64,000 nt of DNA from Sophora flavescens (GCA_030762895.1 CM061070.1:105859054-105923053), one strand, 5' to 3'; positions 13,701 to 24,889 are shown, counted from the stretch's first letter. Numbers and translations: made by a program. Notes: generated from the letters alone by a model not told the origin.

Positions 13701-16700
13701 GGCTTCAATTACAGAAGTTTGTTCTTTGCATGGTGATATTAGTTGAACGTATGTCTCAGGAGATACTGCAAAAGACATAGTTAAATTATCATTGAAAAAC
13801 AATCATTTGCAAAGTTATAGTTTCAGCAATATAGATAGCCATTAATTACCACAACTCAATCTCCAATAAATATCTGATTTTCAAGTTTAAAAGAGACAGA
13901 TGTAAACAATTTCTATTATCTTCAACCAAAGAAAATTACTGATGGATATATAGTCTGACAAGTATAAATTAGTTGCAATTAATGAATCATTTCTTCCGTG
14001 ATTCCAGAAGATGAGATCATATACAGTGAACGTTCAAACAAAAGGTAAAAGATTTTTTTGGATCTTTTTTAGCTCAGTTCTGTAACTTTTTCTAATTGTT
14101 TTGTTATGGATTCAAGTGTCCCTTATACCCTTTAAATATATTTCTTTGTGTTTGAAAGTAGAAAAAAAAAAAAAAACACAGGCAGGCTGCTATGCAAACT
14201 ATGCAACAAAGGGTCGAAATTCATTTTCTTTCCTTTGCTTCATTACATTTGGCAGGGTGCATCTTTTGTGGAATAGACATATATACTTGATAATTGATAT
14301 ATTCATGAGTTTGAATACCCCTTATATAGTCATATTAATACATGTTATCTTGTTTGCTCATAAAGAAAAACTATTTATTGATTATAATAAATTGAATTTC
14401 AATGGGTAAGGTAACGAAGAAATACCTATCATTGGTTGAGCATATGATTCATTCTTGAAACAATCATTCACAGGCAGGTGTGCACTATCCGCCTAAAATA
14501 AGAATTATAGAGCTAATTAATACAATGGAATTTAAACTTTACATATTGAGCTAGCAGAATATAGTAACTAGAAAAGTTGATAAGTAGCCAGGAGAACCAA
14601 AACACATAAATCTGGTTGGAACTAAACATGTAGGAGCCTATTTCCATGAATGTCCTTTTCCATAGCATCAAAGTTGAAAAGAAGGAAATATGAGAATTAA
14701 TGTAATATATATATGGAGAAACAGATACATATATACTGTTAAGATGGAAAAGGTTTGATTTTTTATTCTCACCTGAATAAGAGATTTCTTTTTGCAATCT
14801 ACACAACAAATGCCTCCAAAATCCATGAAAACAAAGTCTTTGCGTGACATAATGCATCCGGTATGCAAAGGCTGACAAACCAAATCAACGCTACTTATTT
14901 TAATATGAATATTGAAAGTTAAGACATCAATTAAAGGTTGTGTATAATTTACAAAAGAGATAACACACTAAGTCTCCTATCAAGCTAAGAAATAAAAATG
15001 AATAGATAAAAAGTTCCATTCTTACCTTTTGGCATTTTTTACAATTGCTCCAACCACTTGTTTCTCGGTGAAATGTCTGACAAAATGTTCCATTTTCGTA
15101 AGCAGAGCTACATTTTCAAGGATCAAACTAGTTAGTATATAAAGAAATTATAAAAATGAATTAGGTTAAAAATGATTAATTACATAAAGAAACTATGGTA
15201 AGAATCAAATAATTAAAGCAAATATTTTGGACTAAACAACAACATTTAAGCAACTTGTTCGATTGTCTATATATTTGTAATTGGCAAGCAAGAGGCAAAC
15301 ATAATAGGAATTAGAAACATTCCCTATAACAAGATCTCAAATTCTGTTACGTTAGGTATGATAAATTTTAATGATTTTATTATAACTTTATGACTATCCC
15401 AACTAATTAATTAACAACATGCACCCTCTCGATTACTGTTCTCTGCTGGTGGTAAGCAAAGTTGAAGCCTAATTCCTGCCACCGAACTAAGGAACATATG
15501 CATGGGTAACACTTCATTCAAGAAGGCACTGCCTACCTCTTTAGCCAAGTAAGGAAGGCTTAGAGGAATGAGCTTATTAGGTAAAGAAGACCAAAGAAGT
15601 TTCCACCACCGTTAGTATTGAGTCCAAGGTTTTAAATTATGGTTGCGATGACGTTAGGGTTATGATTCCGACCATTGCGATCTGATGTAGTCATATTGCG
15701 ATCGATGTGATCTACAATTACGGTCCAATGCGATTGCGGCAACTGCCACAATCGAGATGTTGCGGTCACATCACATGATGTGTTTGGCAATTTGAAACCT
15801 TGAGCTTGACTAACGAATGAAACATAGGCCTACCCCTCTGCATTAATTGTCCTAATTACCAAAAGCATTGATCTCTATTTCAAAGTGTAGCCCAAAATTA
15901 GGCATAGCTAATATTGCAGGTAATTTTTCCATTGTGTCCTTCAACTCCCGAAGTGCCCTTTGAGTGTCATCTGTCTATTTAAAATTGCTTTTTTTTTTTT
16001 TTCAAGCAACTGCATCAGTGGTTTAGCCAGCACCCCGTGGTCCCACAAAAACCGCCTATAATAGCCTATCAACACAAAAAACAACCCAAACTCCTGATGT
16101 CACCATTGCCTCATTGCTTCGACTTTATCAACTTCAATTCCCTCCATAGAGGTTAAAACAAAAAAAATATTTCCTCCATAGAAATCAAATGTCTCAAATA
16201 CTCCAATTGGGATACCAACACAACACTTTGTCATTCACCCATAAGGAATGGATGGTCCTTGAGAACAACAAACACCATTCTTAACTAACTAATGTGCCAA
16301 TATTGATCTGTAGTATAGATGTAACATCTCATACTGTTTTTTGAATTGATTATCGTCCCCATAAATCAATATAAGTCATTTTAACGTGGTTCGTCCTCAC
16401 TCACACGTGTTTTTTAGGAAAACTTTCTAGGAGGTCACTTATCCCAGAATTGTTCCAAATACAACTTCAGAATTCTCAAGCGACGGACTCCCAAAAGAAG
16501 ATGCATCTTGTTGGTATAGTTAGTAGCAATCAATTCTTTTAAGTTATCCTCTACCGCACAGTCTCATACCTACACAGTTTCACGATCCCTCAACTGTAGA
16601 GTCTCATACCTGCACAGTCTCGGGATCCCTCTTGTTCCTATGTGAAACCGGATCATTCATTTGTCCCTCTGCCTAGAATCCTGTCATCAGAAGCTGCTCC

Positions 16701-19700
16701 TTGTTCATGCTTAATCTTTGCATCGACGATCACTCCACACCTCGTCAGCTTTGGGTGTCACATGTCCACCAACTTCCGATTGGCTCGTCCCTGAACCACA
16801 TCGTACCGGGAAATATAACATCTCAGACTACTATTTAGATTGAAAATTGTCCCCATAAACCAACACGTGTCTTTCTAACGTGCTTTGTCCTCACTCACAT
16901 GCCTTTATAGGTAAACTTCCCAGGAGGTCACTCATCTCAAAAATCACTCCAAGTCAAGCATACCTAACTTTGGAGTTCTTAAGTCATGGGCTCCCGAAAA
17001 GAAGATGCATCTTAACTATGGAGCTCTTAAGTCATGGGCTCCCGAAAAGAAGATGCATCTTGTTGGTATAGGTAGTATCAATCAATTCTTTTAAGTTATC
17101 CTCATCTGCACAGTCTCATGAACCCCTCAACTATACAGTCTTATACTTGCATAGTCTTAGGATCCATATATATAGTTCCTATGTGAAATTAGTTCATTCA
17201 TTTGTCCATTCGCCTAGAATCTTGCTAGGAGCCGCTGCTTGTTCGTGCTTCATCTTTGTAACAACCATCATTCCACGCCCTCGTCAACCCTAAGTGTCAC
17301 AAGCCCACACCAGCTTTCACTTGGTTCATTCCCGAACCAAATTGTACCAGGAGATGTAACAAATCAGACTACTTTTTAAATTGACGGTTGTCCCCATAAA
17401 GCAACACAATTCTTTTTAGTGTGTTTGTACTCACTCGTACGCTTCATAGGAAAACTTCCCAGGAGGTCACCCATCTCAGAATTTCTTCAAGTTAAGCACA
17501 CTTAACTTTGGAGTTCTTAAGTCACGTGCTCCCGAAAAGAAGACGCATCTTGTTGGTATAGGTAATATCAATCAATTCTTTTAATTAAGCTATCCTAAAA
17601 TACATAGTCTCATGCCTGCATGGTCTCAGGATCCTCTTAATTGTATAGTCTCATGCCTGCACAGTCTCAGGTTCCCTCTTATTCTGATATGGAATTGGTT
17701 CATTCATGTGTCCCACCGCCAAGAAGTCTACCAAGAGTCGCTACTTGTTCATGCTTTATCTTTGCATCAACAATCACTCCCTGCCCTCATCAGTCCTAAG
17801 TGTCATATGCCCACCAGCTTCCTCTTGATTCGTCCCCGAATCACACCGTACTAGGGGATCGATGTCTCGCTTTGATACCACGTACGTTTAACATCTCGGA
17901 CTGCTATTTGGATTGACGACTGTCCCAATAAACCTACACGAGTCATTTTAGCATCCTTTGTCATCACTCACATGCTTCCTAGTAAAACTTCCCAAGAGGT
18001 CACTTATCCCAGAATCGTTCGAAGTCAAGTAGCTTTTCTTTGGAGTTCAGAGGCCCCAAAAAAGAAGATGCATCTTGTTGGTGTAGGTAGCATTAAGTAA
18101 TTCTTTTAAGTTATCCTTATACTTGAACAGTCTCGGGATCCCCCCAACTGTACAGTCTCAGGTTTCCTCTTGTTCCTATGGAATCAGTTCATTCATTTTT
18201 TCCTCCTCCTAGAAGCCACCCATTATCGATGCTTCATCTTTGCACCGGATGACCAACATTCTCCAACAAGAGATTGGTTTGAGAGCCCACTTGGAGAATA
18301 TTGGTCGTCGGTGAGGAGAATGTTAGGAACCCAAATTTTTTGAAATTATTATTAGTTTTTTATTTATTGATTTTTTTTAAAATTAAGTAGATTCCTATCT
18401 TAATTAGGACATTTATTTAACTATGATATTTTAAATTAATTTCCGATTGGGGTTACGGTTATATTGGCAATATGATTGTCAAAATCGCAATATTTTTTTT
18501 TAAGATAGGTAAAAATATCATTTATATAGTACAAGAGGTACTCAGAACCCATTTAAAAGTAGAGGGAAACACAAAGAACACATATTATCCAAGATGGAAG
18601 ATTCTACTTCTCCTATTTTACAAGACAACTAATAGGATCTATACATCAATCGGAGAAGGAGCAAATACCACTATGTGAGCCTGCAATAAACCAATTCCAA
18701 GAAACTACTTTCACTCTATTCATTAGATGAACAAAATCTATCGAATTATTTCCAAAGATAATTCAATTCCTATGTTCCCAAATACATCACACAACCGCAT
18801 GTCAAAATCGTAATATTGAAGTCGCAATTAGGGTTGCGTATGGCAATCTAAAGTCATGATTATGATACTTTCCTCAATTATGTAATTTCCTATTTTATCT
18901 TGAATTTAGGACTATATATAGTTGATGTTTATGGAATTATGTAATTAACAATATTGTTATTTGGTGTGAATGCTTTTAATACGAAATGATCGATCAATAG
19001 TATTTGATCCAATCAGTTTGTATATGACCATATATAGAGGGATTTTGCTCCCCTCCCATCCCCTTCAAAAGTTGAACCAAACATGAATGATTTAAGAAAA
19101 ATCCCTCCCCTCTCCTCTTCTCCAATTCCCTCCAACCAAACAGAACTCTATGTCAACAAAAAGAAAGAAAAGAAGCCCTGTGTTCGCACACAGTCTTTGT
19201 CTCGTGCGGTTAAGCATTTCTATAAAATTAATAGTTAAAGGCTTTTTATTTGAGGATACTGCCCCCTCAAAGTGGTCATCCGTAGAACCCTAGAGTTCTT
19301 ATCATGAAATTACTTTAAAAAAAGGAAAAGAAATGAAAGGAAGATTAAAATTAAATAAAGATTTCAGAGTGTTTTGGGTAAAGAATAAGGGAAAACAAGC
19401 ATAATTTGAGAGAATTGTACAACATAGAGTTAGTGAGTCACACTCAAGAAGGATAAAGTTCACCAAATAGGAACACAATAGTTCTCCCTTAATTGTTTTG
19501 AAACATAACTAGTTTATATATGTTATATTCAAGAATGATGAAAGGCCGCTCTTCAAAGAAAACAAAAAAAGTCTCTCAATTGGTTAGACAATAATATGAT
19601 GATGTATACCATTTGTAAGGTCTTCCATTTAAGTGGAAGATAGCCAATTAACTGTGCCAAGGAAAAGAAAGAAAGTGTAATATCTTCGCTCTTGCAACTA

Positions 19701-22139
19701 GGCCATTATAGTTTTAAACTGGGTCTGAATCATTTGAAACTTGTAACAATGTGATATATATGTCATATTCATGTTATTTCAACTCAAGCAAGTTTGCTTA
19801 AAAAAAAAAAGCTCAAGCAAGTATACTCAAACATAATTTAGAAGCCATTCGATATGTGAAATGTTTATATCCCACATTGACAAAAAATGGAGGTTGTGGT
19901 AGTTAACTCATAAGCCCCCTGGGTTCTCTTAATGAGTATAAGCCATAATTGATAGTTTGATACTCTTGTACAAAGCCTACCAATGCAAAAAAAGGCAACC
20001 TAGCTAGATAGAAGCGACCAAGGAACGAGCCATCTAGTACTAGAGAAGACTCTAGAGCATAAAACAATGTGTTAGGAATGGATCGAACCAGAAAACAAAC
20101 TAAAAAGATATCTGAGTCATGGTTCAATTGGTTTAGCTGGTTTAATCAACGGTTAAACCAGCTAAACCATATGATTAATTAATAGATAAATAAATAAGTT
20201 ATATTTTATATAAAAGGAGGGCGTATACCTTGTTTTATTTTTTAACTTTGTGTAGGAATCTATCTTTTTGTCAAGTGGGTTTCGTTCTTTTAATAATTAA
20301 CAAAATGAAACGAAATAAATGAGACGGCTTATTTGGGACTAGTAGGCCAATATAAAAAAAAAATCAATTATTTGTGATTTTGCTCTCTTCCTTGAACACC
20401 TTGTTGAAGCTACATCGAAGTTAGGGGTTGAACTCATGATCTCCTTATCACTCCAAACTCCCCAATTGAGCCTAAATATAGACACAATTTGCAAATATTT
20501 TCTTTATTCAAAGAGTGGTTTCGTTCCTGCTCTTTAGCAAATGACAGCGATTGAGCCTAAAATCTCTTCGCATGGTGATCCAGCACCAATAGTAAGCCCA
20601 CAAAATATTCGATGCATTGCACCCATATCTTTAAATGAGAAAGGTTTAGGCTAAATGCTAGTTCTAGCAGAAACAAAGATCAACAAAGCCTATGGGTTTA
20701 GCCAACTTCTCTTTTGTATGCATGTAATTCCTGATAAACACGACACATGTACAAGTGAAGAAAAGGTTGTGACTGGGCTATGACTCCAGTACCACTTTAA
20801 AAGGGGATAGTTTGACCAATTTCAACGGCACTACTTTTAGGGATAAAGATTTGTTGTCATTAACATTGTTCTCACCGATATTATATTGTAATATATTTTT
20901 ACATTTATAAGATTACATGACTTTTAAATTGATACGACAAAATAGTATTACTGGATATGAGATATGTGAGTATAAAATAAGATCGTAAATGTTCATTCTT
21001 TTTAATATGATATTAATATTTATTCTTCATCCTTGTATACAAAATATTTATAGGATTTAACGTATATATATTGATAGTGTAAAAAAGTTTTATACAATCA
21101 TTTAATCATATCTCACCACATAGATATTTGTGGATATGTTTTATGAACTATTATAACAAAATGATATAATGGTGAAATATGATTGAACGTTCGTGTAAAA
21201 CTTTTTTACACTGTCAACATATATTTATTAAACTCAAAATTTATTCACACTCACATCTTATCTTATTTCAAATATTTAACCCCTAAGAAAAAAACATAAA
21301 CGGCCAAATCTATGTGTGTAAAGGTGAGGGGTTACTGTGAATTGATACCCATCTTTTCAGCCTATTTTTTCGGGATACCACTTTAATGAAAGGCAAGCAT
21401 TTTCAACTCCCAAAAAAAAAAGGTGTAAAAAAAACTCCCTCAAAAAAAAAAAAAAAAAAAAAGAAGAAAGAAAGAAGAAGAAAAAAATCAAGGCAAGCGC
21501 TCAACAGAAATCAATTATGAATGAATGTACCAACATTACGTAGAGCTCTAAAATGAATTGAACAATAGTTGTCATAAAAGAATCCCAAAAGCACTTTACT
21601 CAAAACACTAATTACAAAATGATTGCAAGAAAATCATGTAACATGAGAAACTTTGGCAGAAGAAAAATTGAGAAACACACGAAGAACAAAAACAAAAAAC
21701 GCGATACACAACACAACTGTCAACAAAAACAGAAAAACATTCATACAAATTCACCATTAAGACATTAACCAAACAAGGATGACCAATACTACAACCAGAG
21801 AATCCCAAAAAAAAAAAAAAACAATGACAACATTACAAACCAACCCACAAGTTTATATATACAGAATTTCTCTCATCAATCCAACAAGAATTATATAAAA
21901 AAATAATAATAAAATCATCAACATTGCACAGAAAATAAAAAGAAAAAATTATGATGATATGTATTTGATAAAATCTACATTAGTCAAACAAACACAACAA
22001 ATGAAGAAACATATAAAAAAAATAGAGAAGACAATGAAAAGACAACACACCCGCATGGATCACAGAGGAGAGACCAATTGCAGTGTAAGCAGCAGATGAT
22101 GAACTTGGTGTTGCATCTGTACGAGGAAGCAGCAGCCAT
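7702..22139 (-). CDS. VAL/HSI2-like B3-domain transcription factor, copy A (9 exons)
   Basis: This is a split gene on the minus strand. CDS exons, 5' to 3': 22139-22051, 15107-15026, 14871-14773, 14492-14426, 13765-13570, 13422-13323, 9777-9603, 9096-9020, 7926-7702. All introns are GT...AG. The joined frame is open, 1110 nt, 369 residues. Residues about 17-85 form the Cys/His-rich PHD-like region of VAL proteins (CLHC, LCDPCGSAYE, FCQTFH, CKKCQKPLHTGC, CCVDC). Residues about 186-289 form a B3 DNA-binding domain (LFQKV, NGRLVIAKKDAEAYLPKL, GRMYVLEG, QPGDRVKFYRIEPEGKL). In the family, VAL proteins bind RY elements and repress seed-maturation genes with Polycomb; the role here is inferred. I see no CW domain or EAR motif, and the linker and C-terminus are short for the family. 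Compared with copy B, exon 1 lacks 48 nt (16 codons), removing the conserved GW-L-SG part. The exon 6 acceptor at 13423 has a weak polypyrimidine tract; a shorter in-frame alternative exists. Expression is untested. Confidence 0.82.
9778..13322 (-). other. Intron 6 of VAL-like gene A (3.5 kb)
   Basis: This intron splits the B3 domain between KKDAE and AYLPKL. It holds the CACTA-type MITE at 10866-11129 and, at about 11610-12530, a repeat whose reverse complement recurs at 43080-43690 and 45610-46290. It lacks the 6.1 kb present in copy B; in its place are about a dozen bases near 12818-12830 that match neither flank. Confidence 0.75.
10866..11129. mobile_element. CACTA-type MITE, copy A
   Basis: The element is 264 bp with terminal inverted repeats CACTACAAAAAA / TTTTTTGTAGTG and a flanking 3-bp duplication TGT (10863-10865 and 11130-11132). 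These are diagnostic of CACTA (En/Spm) elements. The interior is a near-palindrome of TTTAGCGACC / GGTCGCTAAA motifs with no coding capacity. It sits in intron 6. The unit B copy at 40965-41229 has the same flanks, so the insertion predates the segmental duplication. Confidence 0.88.
14705..14714. repeat. Short (AT)5 tract in intron 3 of gene A
   Basis: It is the counterpart of the 66-bp (AT)33 tract at 50879-50944 in copy B, with identical flanking sequence. This shows microsatellite expansion or contraction after duplication. Confidence 0.85.
15625..15802. mobile_element. Short non-autonomous TIR element (MITE-like), copy A
   Basis: The ends are inverted repeats: CAAGGTTTTAAATTATGG on the left and a near-complement on the right (AATTTGAAACCTTG). 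The interior alternates GCGATC/GATCGC-type motifs and is partly palindromic. No clear target duplication is visible, so the superfamily is open. Related fragments with TTGTCAAAATCGCAATATT occur near 18475 and 18800. The counterpart is 51855-52024. Confidence 0.5.
16320..18255 (-). mobile_element. Tandem Cassandra TRIM array with four 5S-bearing LTRs, copy A
   Basis: There are four LTR units in the minus orientation: 16320-16762, 16814-17301, 17355-17807 and 17888 to about 18255 (truncated). Each begins on the minus strand like TGTGACACC and ends near AGATGTTACA. Each carries a 5S rRNA-like block; read on the minus strand it has GACTTAAGAACTCC, GTATGCTTGACTTGGAG and GTGACCTCCTGGGAAG. The LTRs are separated by about 50-80 bp internal pieces. 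One of these keeps a tRNA-Met PBS (minus TGGTATCAAAGC, 17869-17880) and an AGCTGGTGGGC purine tract. This matches Cassandra, the TRIM family with 5S-derived LTRs. The array is in intron 1, in the same transcriptional sense as the host gene. The 5S promoter boxes are degenerate here. Confidence 0.85.
16966..17061. repeat. Direct duplication of about 50 bp inside the 5S block of the second Cassandra LTR
   Basis: The stretch from CTTAAGTCATGGGCTCCCGA to the GAAGATGCATCTT motif occurs twice back to back. It is also present at the equivalent place in unit B (about 53190-53285), so it arose before the segmental duplication. Confidence 0.8.
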
Positions 22140-22260
22140 TTGAAGTTTTTGAGAGGAGACAAACACAGAAGAAAAGACTTGAGAGAGACAGTGAATGAGA
22201 GTGAGTGACACAAACAAAACCTGACTTTTGTTTTTAAGAAATATAACGCCCTCGTGCTGA
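22140..22260 (-). promoter_or_regulatory. CT-rich 5' leader and possible core promoter of VAL-like gene A
   Basis: On the minus strand the 100 bases before the ATG are rich in CT (TCACTCTCATTCACTGTCTC and following), as in many plant 5' leaders. A TATA-like GTTATATTTC lies at about 22238-22247. Copy B keeps the same layout above 56618. The start site is not defined. Confidence 0.35.
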
Positions 22261-22339
22261 CGAGACACATTAATTATTTTATTAATTTTTTTTTGTACTC
22301 TTGTGATAGTGCGAAGTATCAATTGTTAACAGTGATCAA

Positions 22340-22456
22340 TCTTCGTGGAGGAACATGATGGCTAGCCAATTTTTTACATCCGGAAAAGTCAGAATTCGAA
22401 CATCTAACCAATTACTTATTAAGAGGCTCATGCCCTTACCACTTGGACCGACCTAA
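22340..22456 (-). mobile_element. tRNA-derived SINE-like sequence, copy A
   Basis: Read on the minus strand, the head GGTCGGTCCAAGTGGTAAGG resembles a Pol III A box, and GTTCGAATTCTGA (plus 22389-22401) resembles a B box at suitable spacing. A tRNA gene is excluded because the cloverleaf does not close. It is present in unit B at about 56819-56935. The exact ends are uncertain. Confidence 0.5.
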
Positions 22457-22606
22457 CTTAGTATTTTATCATTTTATTATTCTAATATAGATGAAGTTAG
22501 ATATGTTCCTCCACGCCCGATTTAAAATTTCATCATGTCTTCATCGACAATCATAGTCCTATATTATGCATTCAAAAGTCATAATTTATTTTGACTTTAA
22601 AAAACA

Positions 22607-22876
22607 CTCCCTCCGATCTTATATATAAAAAATAAATATATTTTTTTTCGGTCTAAATATAAGAAACATGCTTCAATTTTGATAAATATTAAATGTTAAT
22701 TTTCAATTTTATCCTCATTTATAATATGGTTTATATTTACGAGATAGTATCAGCTTTCCATACAAGGGATATTTTTGTAAATTTATATAAATATTAATTA
22801 CAATTAACTTATTTCAATGCATTTTCTTGATATGTGTGTTTTAGGATTTTGTTTCTTATAATAGGACCAGTGGGAG
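22607..22876. mobile_element. Stowaway-type MITE, copy A
   Basis: The left end CTCCCTCCGATCTTATATAT and the right end TTATAATAGGACCAGTGGGAG are the inverted ends typical of Stowaway (Tc1/mariner). TA follows the right end; the left duplication base has changed to CA. The length is 270 bp with no coding capacity. The counterpart is 57086-57353. Confidence 0.8.
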
Positions 22877-23455
22877 TATCATAGGACTATGATCTTAGAT
22901 ATGGAGAAAGAATGAAGAGAAATTAGATGGAGAAAAATCCATTTTCGGATGGGTTGCTTTGTTTTTAATACGGATGTATGAGCCTGTCTATTATGAATTA
23001 AAAAAAATACTTTGATATTCAATAATTTAGAGATTATATTTTGGAGATTTAAAAAAAAAAACTGAAGTTGTTTTGTATTTGTTTACAATTATAAAAATTA
23101 TTTTTAAAAATAATTAGTGATTTTAAGTATTTTGTTTTTTTTTTCAAAAGCTAATGAAAATGAAAGTAGCTTTTCATTTTAACCATAAAAATGATTTCAT
23201 TTTCATTAAAAATGATTTTTTTATTACAATTAAAGATGCTTTTTTACTTTAAAAAAGGTAAATTTTCATAAAATAATCTGTAATAAACACCCTCTGTACG
23301 AGGTCACGTGAAATACTCACAATTTAAAAATAATAACACCAATACTAAAAAAACATATATTTATTCATTTTTTATAAAATCAGTCAAAATAAACAAAAAA
23401 AATTATTATTTTCTAAATATATTGTGGATTACAATTTTAAAAAAATTCCATGTCA

Positions 23456-23456
<1 letters not shown>

Positions 23457-23506
<50 letters not shown>
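23457..23506. repeat. (TA)25 microsatellite, copy A
   Basis: This is an uninterrupted TA dinucleotide run of about 50 bp. The unit B counterpart (57931-57992) is about 62 bp. A short open frame across it (23308-23532) is an artefact of the repeat. Confidence 0.95.
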
Positions 23507-23511
<5 letters not shown>

Positions 23512-23798
23512 AATGTAAACACTTTAAATTAATATTTTTACTAATTCTTATTTAATAAGAAGTAAACTGTTAAATGTATCACAACAACTTAAAAAATTAA
23601 TAATTTTTTTTAAAATATTGATAAACATTTAATAAAAGGTAATGAATACTCTCCATCAATATCTAACTGAAAACCATATACTTATTTAATTTTATAGAAT
23701 AAGTCACAATAAACTAATTTTATTATTTTATAAATACACCGTTGATTAAAATTTAAATTCTTTCCATGTAAGCATAAATACAGATAACAATATTAGTA

Positions 23799-23968
23799 TG
23801 TGGTTCGTCCGAGTGGTAAGAAGCTCGGCCCCTTAAACAAACGGTTAGGGGTTTAACTCCTGATTATTGTGTATGGAGAACACCTGATTGGGAGGGGACA
23901 ACCCTTAAATATTGTCCGGGTCTCCTGACGGAGATTAGTCACTAGTTACGAGGGTGACTACCTAGTAC
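23799..23968 (+). mobile_element. tRNA-derived SINE, copy A
   Basis: The head TGGTTCGTCCGAGTGGTAAG followed by GCTCGGCCCCTT resembles a tRNA A-box region. GGTTAGGGGTTTAACTCC gives a B-box-like motif about 45 bp on. The unit is about 170 bp. The flanks GATAACAATATTA and AATAACATGATTA look like an imperfect target duplication. The counterpart is 58283-58452, with a few substitutions. Confidence 0.6.
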
Positions 23969-24660
23969 AAATAACATGATTATAAAAAAACTATAGATAA
24001 AAATAAAAATAAATAAATAAATACTTTAAATTAATTAATATTTTTCATAAAAAGTAAACCGGTAAATATATCATAACTTTTAAAAAATTAATACTTTTTC
24101 AAAATAACGATAAATAATTAAACATTTAATAAAAGGTAATGAATACTCTTTCATAAATATCTCTAAATTTAAATGTTAATAAATGTTATACCTTTTTATT
24201 AAGAATTAAAAAATATTGAAAAGATATTATACAAAGGGTCTGTTTGGATTGACTTATCAACAGCTTATTCAGACTTATCTACTGACAAAATTACTTATAA
24301 AACTGTTTGGGAGAGTTTATTACAAGAGCTTATGACACTCCCATAAGCTATTTATAGCTTATTTTTACAAGCTTCGGTGACAACCTTATGATATAGCTTG
24401 TGCGGAGCTTGTCGCTCACTTAAATTTAACTTCTGTGTTTTTTTTTATCCGAACTCGATTCCTTGTGAGTCCACTTTAACATTTTATTTTTATATTAGGG
24501 AAACCCTTGCGTAATTGCGTTGGCCAGCTTCCTCTTTGCTTCAAGGCAAAAACCCTTGGCTTTTTTTTCCAAAGTGAATCACTTATAGAAACTATATACC
24601 AAAATAACCTCCTTTTAAAACAATTTATCAAACTAACCTACTTTTAAATAAAAAATTATT
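23969..24660. other. AT-rich upstream spacer, copy A
   Basis: No gene is seen. From 24236 the sequence GGGTCTGTTTGGATTGACTT resembles the end of a plant MITE, and the following 130 bp contain internal inverted repeats around AAGCTATTTATAGCTT. A clear second end was not found. The same stretch is in unit B from about 58718. Confidence 0.35.
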
Positions 24661-24665
24661 TTTTA

Positions 24666-24870
24666 GTGGCGCCAGTTTGACTAGCGCCATTGAATTGTTG
24701 ACCTGCCACGTGGCAGGTCATGATTGGTCAGAAAAATTTGAAAAAAAAAACTAAAAATAATTTTTTGACGAAAAAAAGGTAAGCGCCACGTGAACCACTC
24801 TGGTGGAGTGGTGCCAATTTGACTGGCGCCATTGACCTGCCACGTGGCAGCTCCTAATTGGTCCGTTAGT
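24666..24870. repeat. Pair of G-box palindromes with GGCGCC repeats, copy A
   Basis: GACCTGCCACGTGGCAGGTC (24700-24719) is a perfect 20-bp palindrome centred on the plant G-box CACGTG. A diverged second copy lies near 24834-24851 and a third CACGTG near 24787. Each palindrome is preceded by GGCGCCAGTTTGACTAGCGCC-like sequence. The block is about 80 bp duplicated in direct order and is kept in unit B at about 59150-59330. Confidence 0.7.
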
Positions 24871-24889
24871 TCTTTTTGAAAAAAATTTA

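Larger units (their letters stand above)
15108..22050 (-). other. Intron 1 of VAL-like gene A (6.9 kb)
   Basis: It separates LCDPCG from SAYE of the PHD-like region. It contains a small TIR element (15625-15802) and the tandem Cassandra array (16320-18255). Two blocks (18548-19071 and 19848-21120) are absent from copy B. The rest is AT-rich with short A-tracts (for example 21411-21480) and nothing I recognise. Confidence 0.75.

Noticed and set aside
16432..16500. Possible genuine 5S rRNA gene
   Set aside because: The block is partial, diverged in the promoter boxes and embedded in a Cassandra LTR, so it is 5S-derived and not a 5S gene.
23797..23880. Possible tRNA gene (TGGTTCGTCCGAGTGG...)
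   Set aside because: The cloverleaf arms do not pair and there is a long non-tRNA tail; a SINE fits better.
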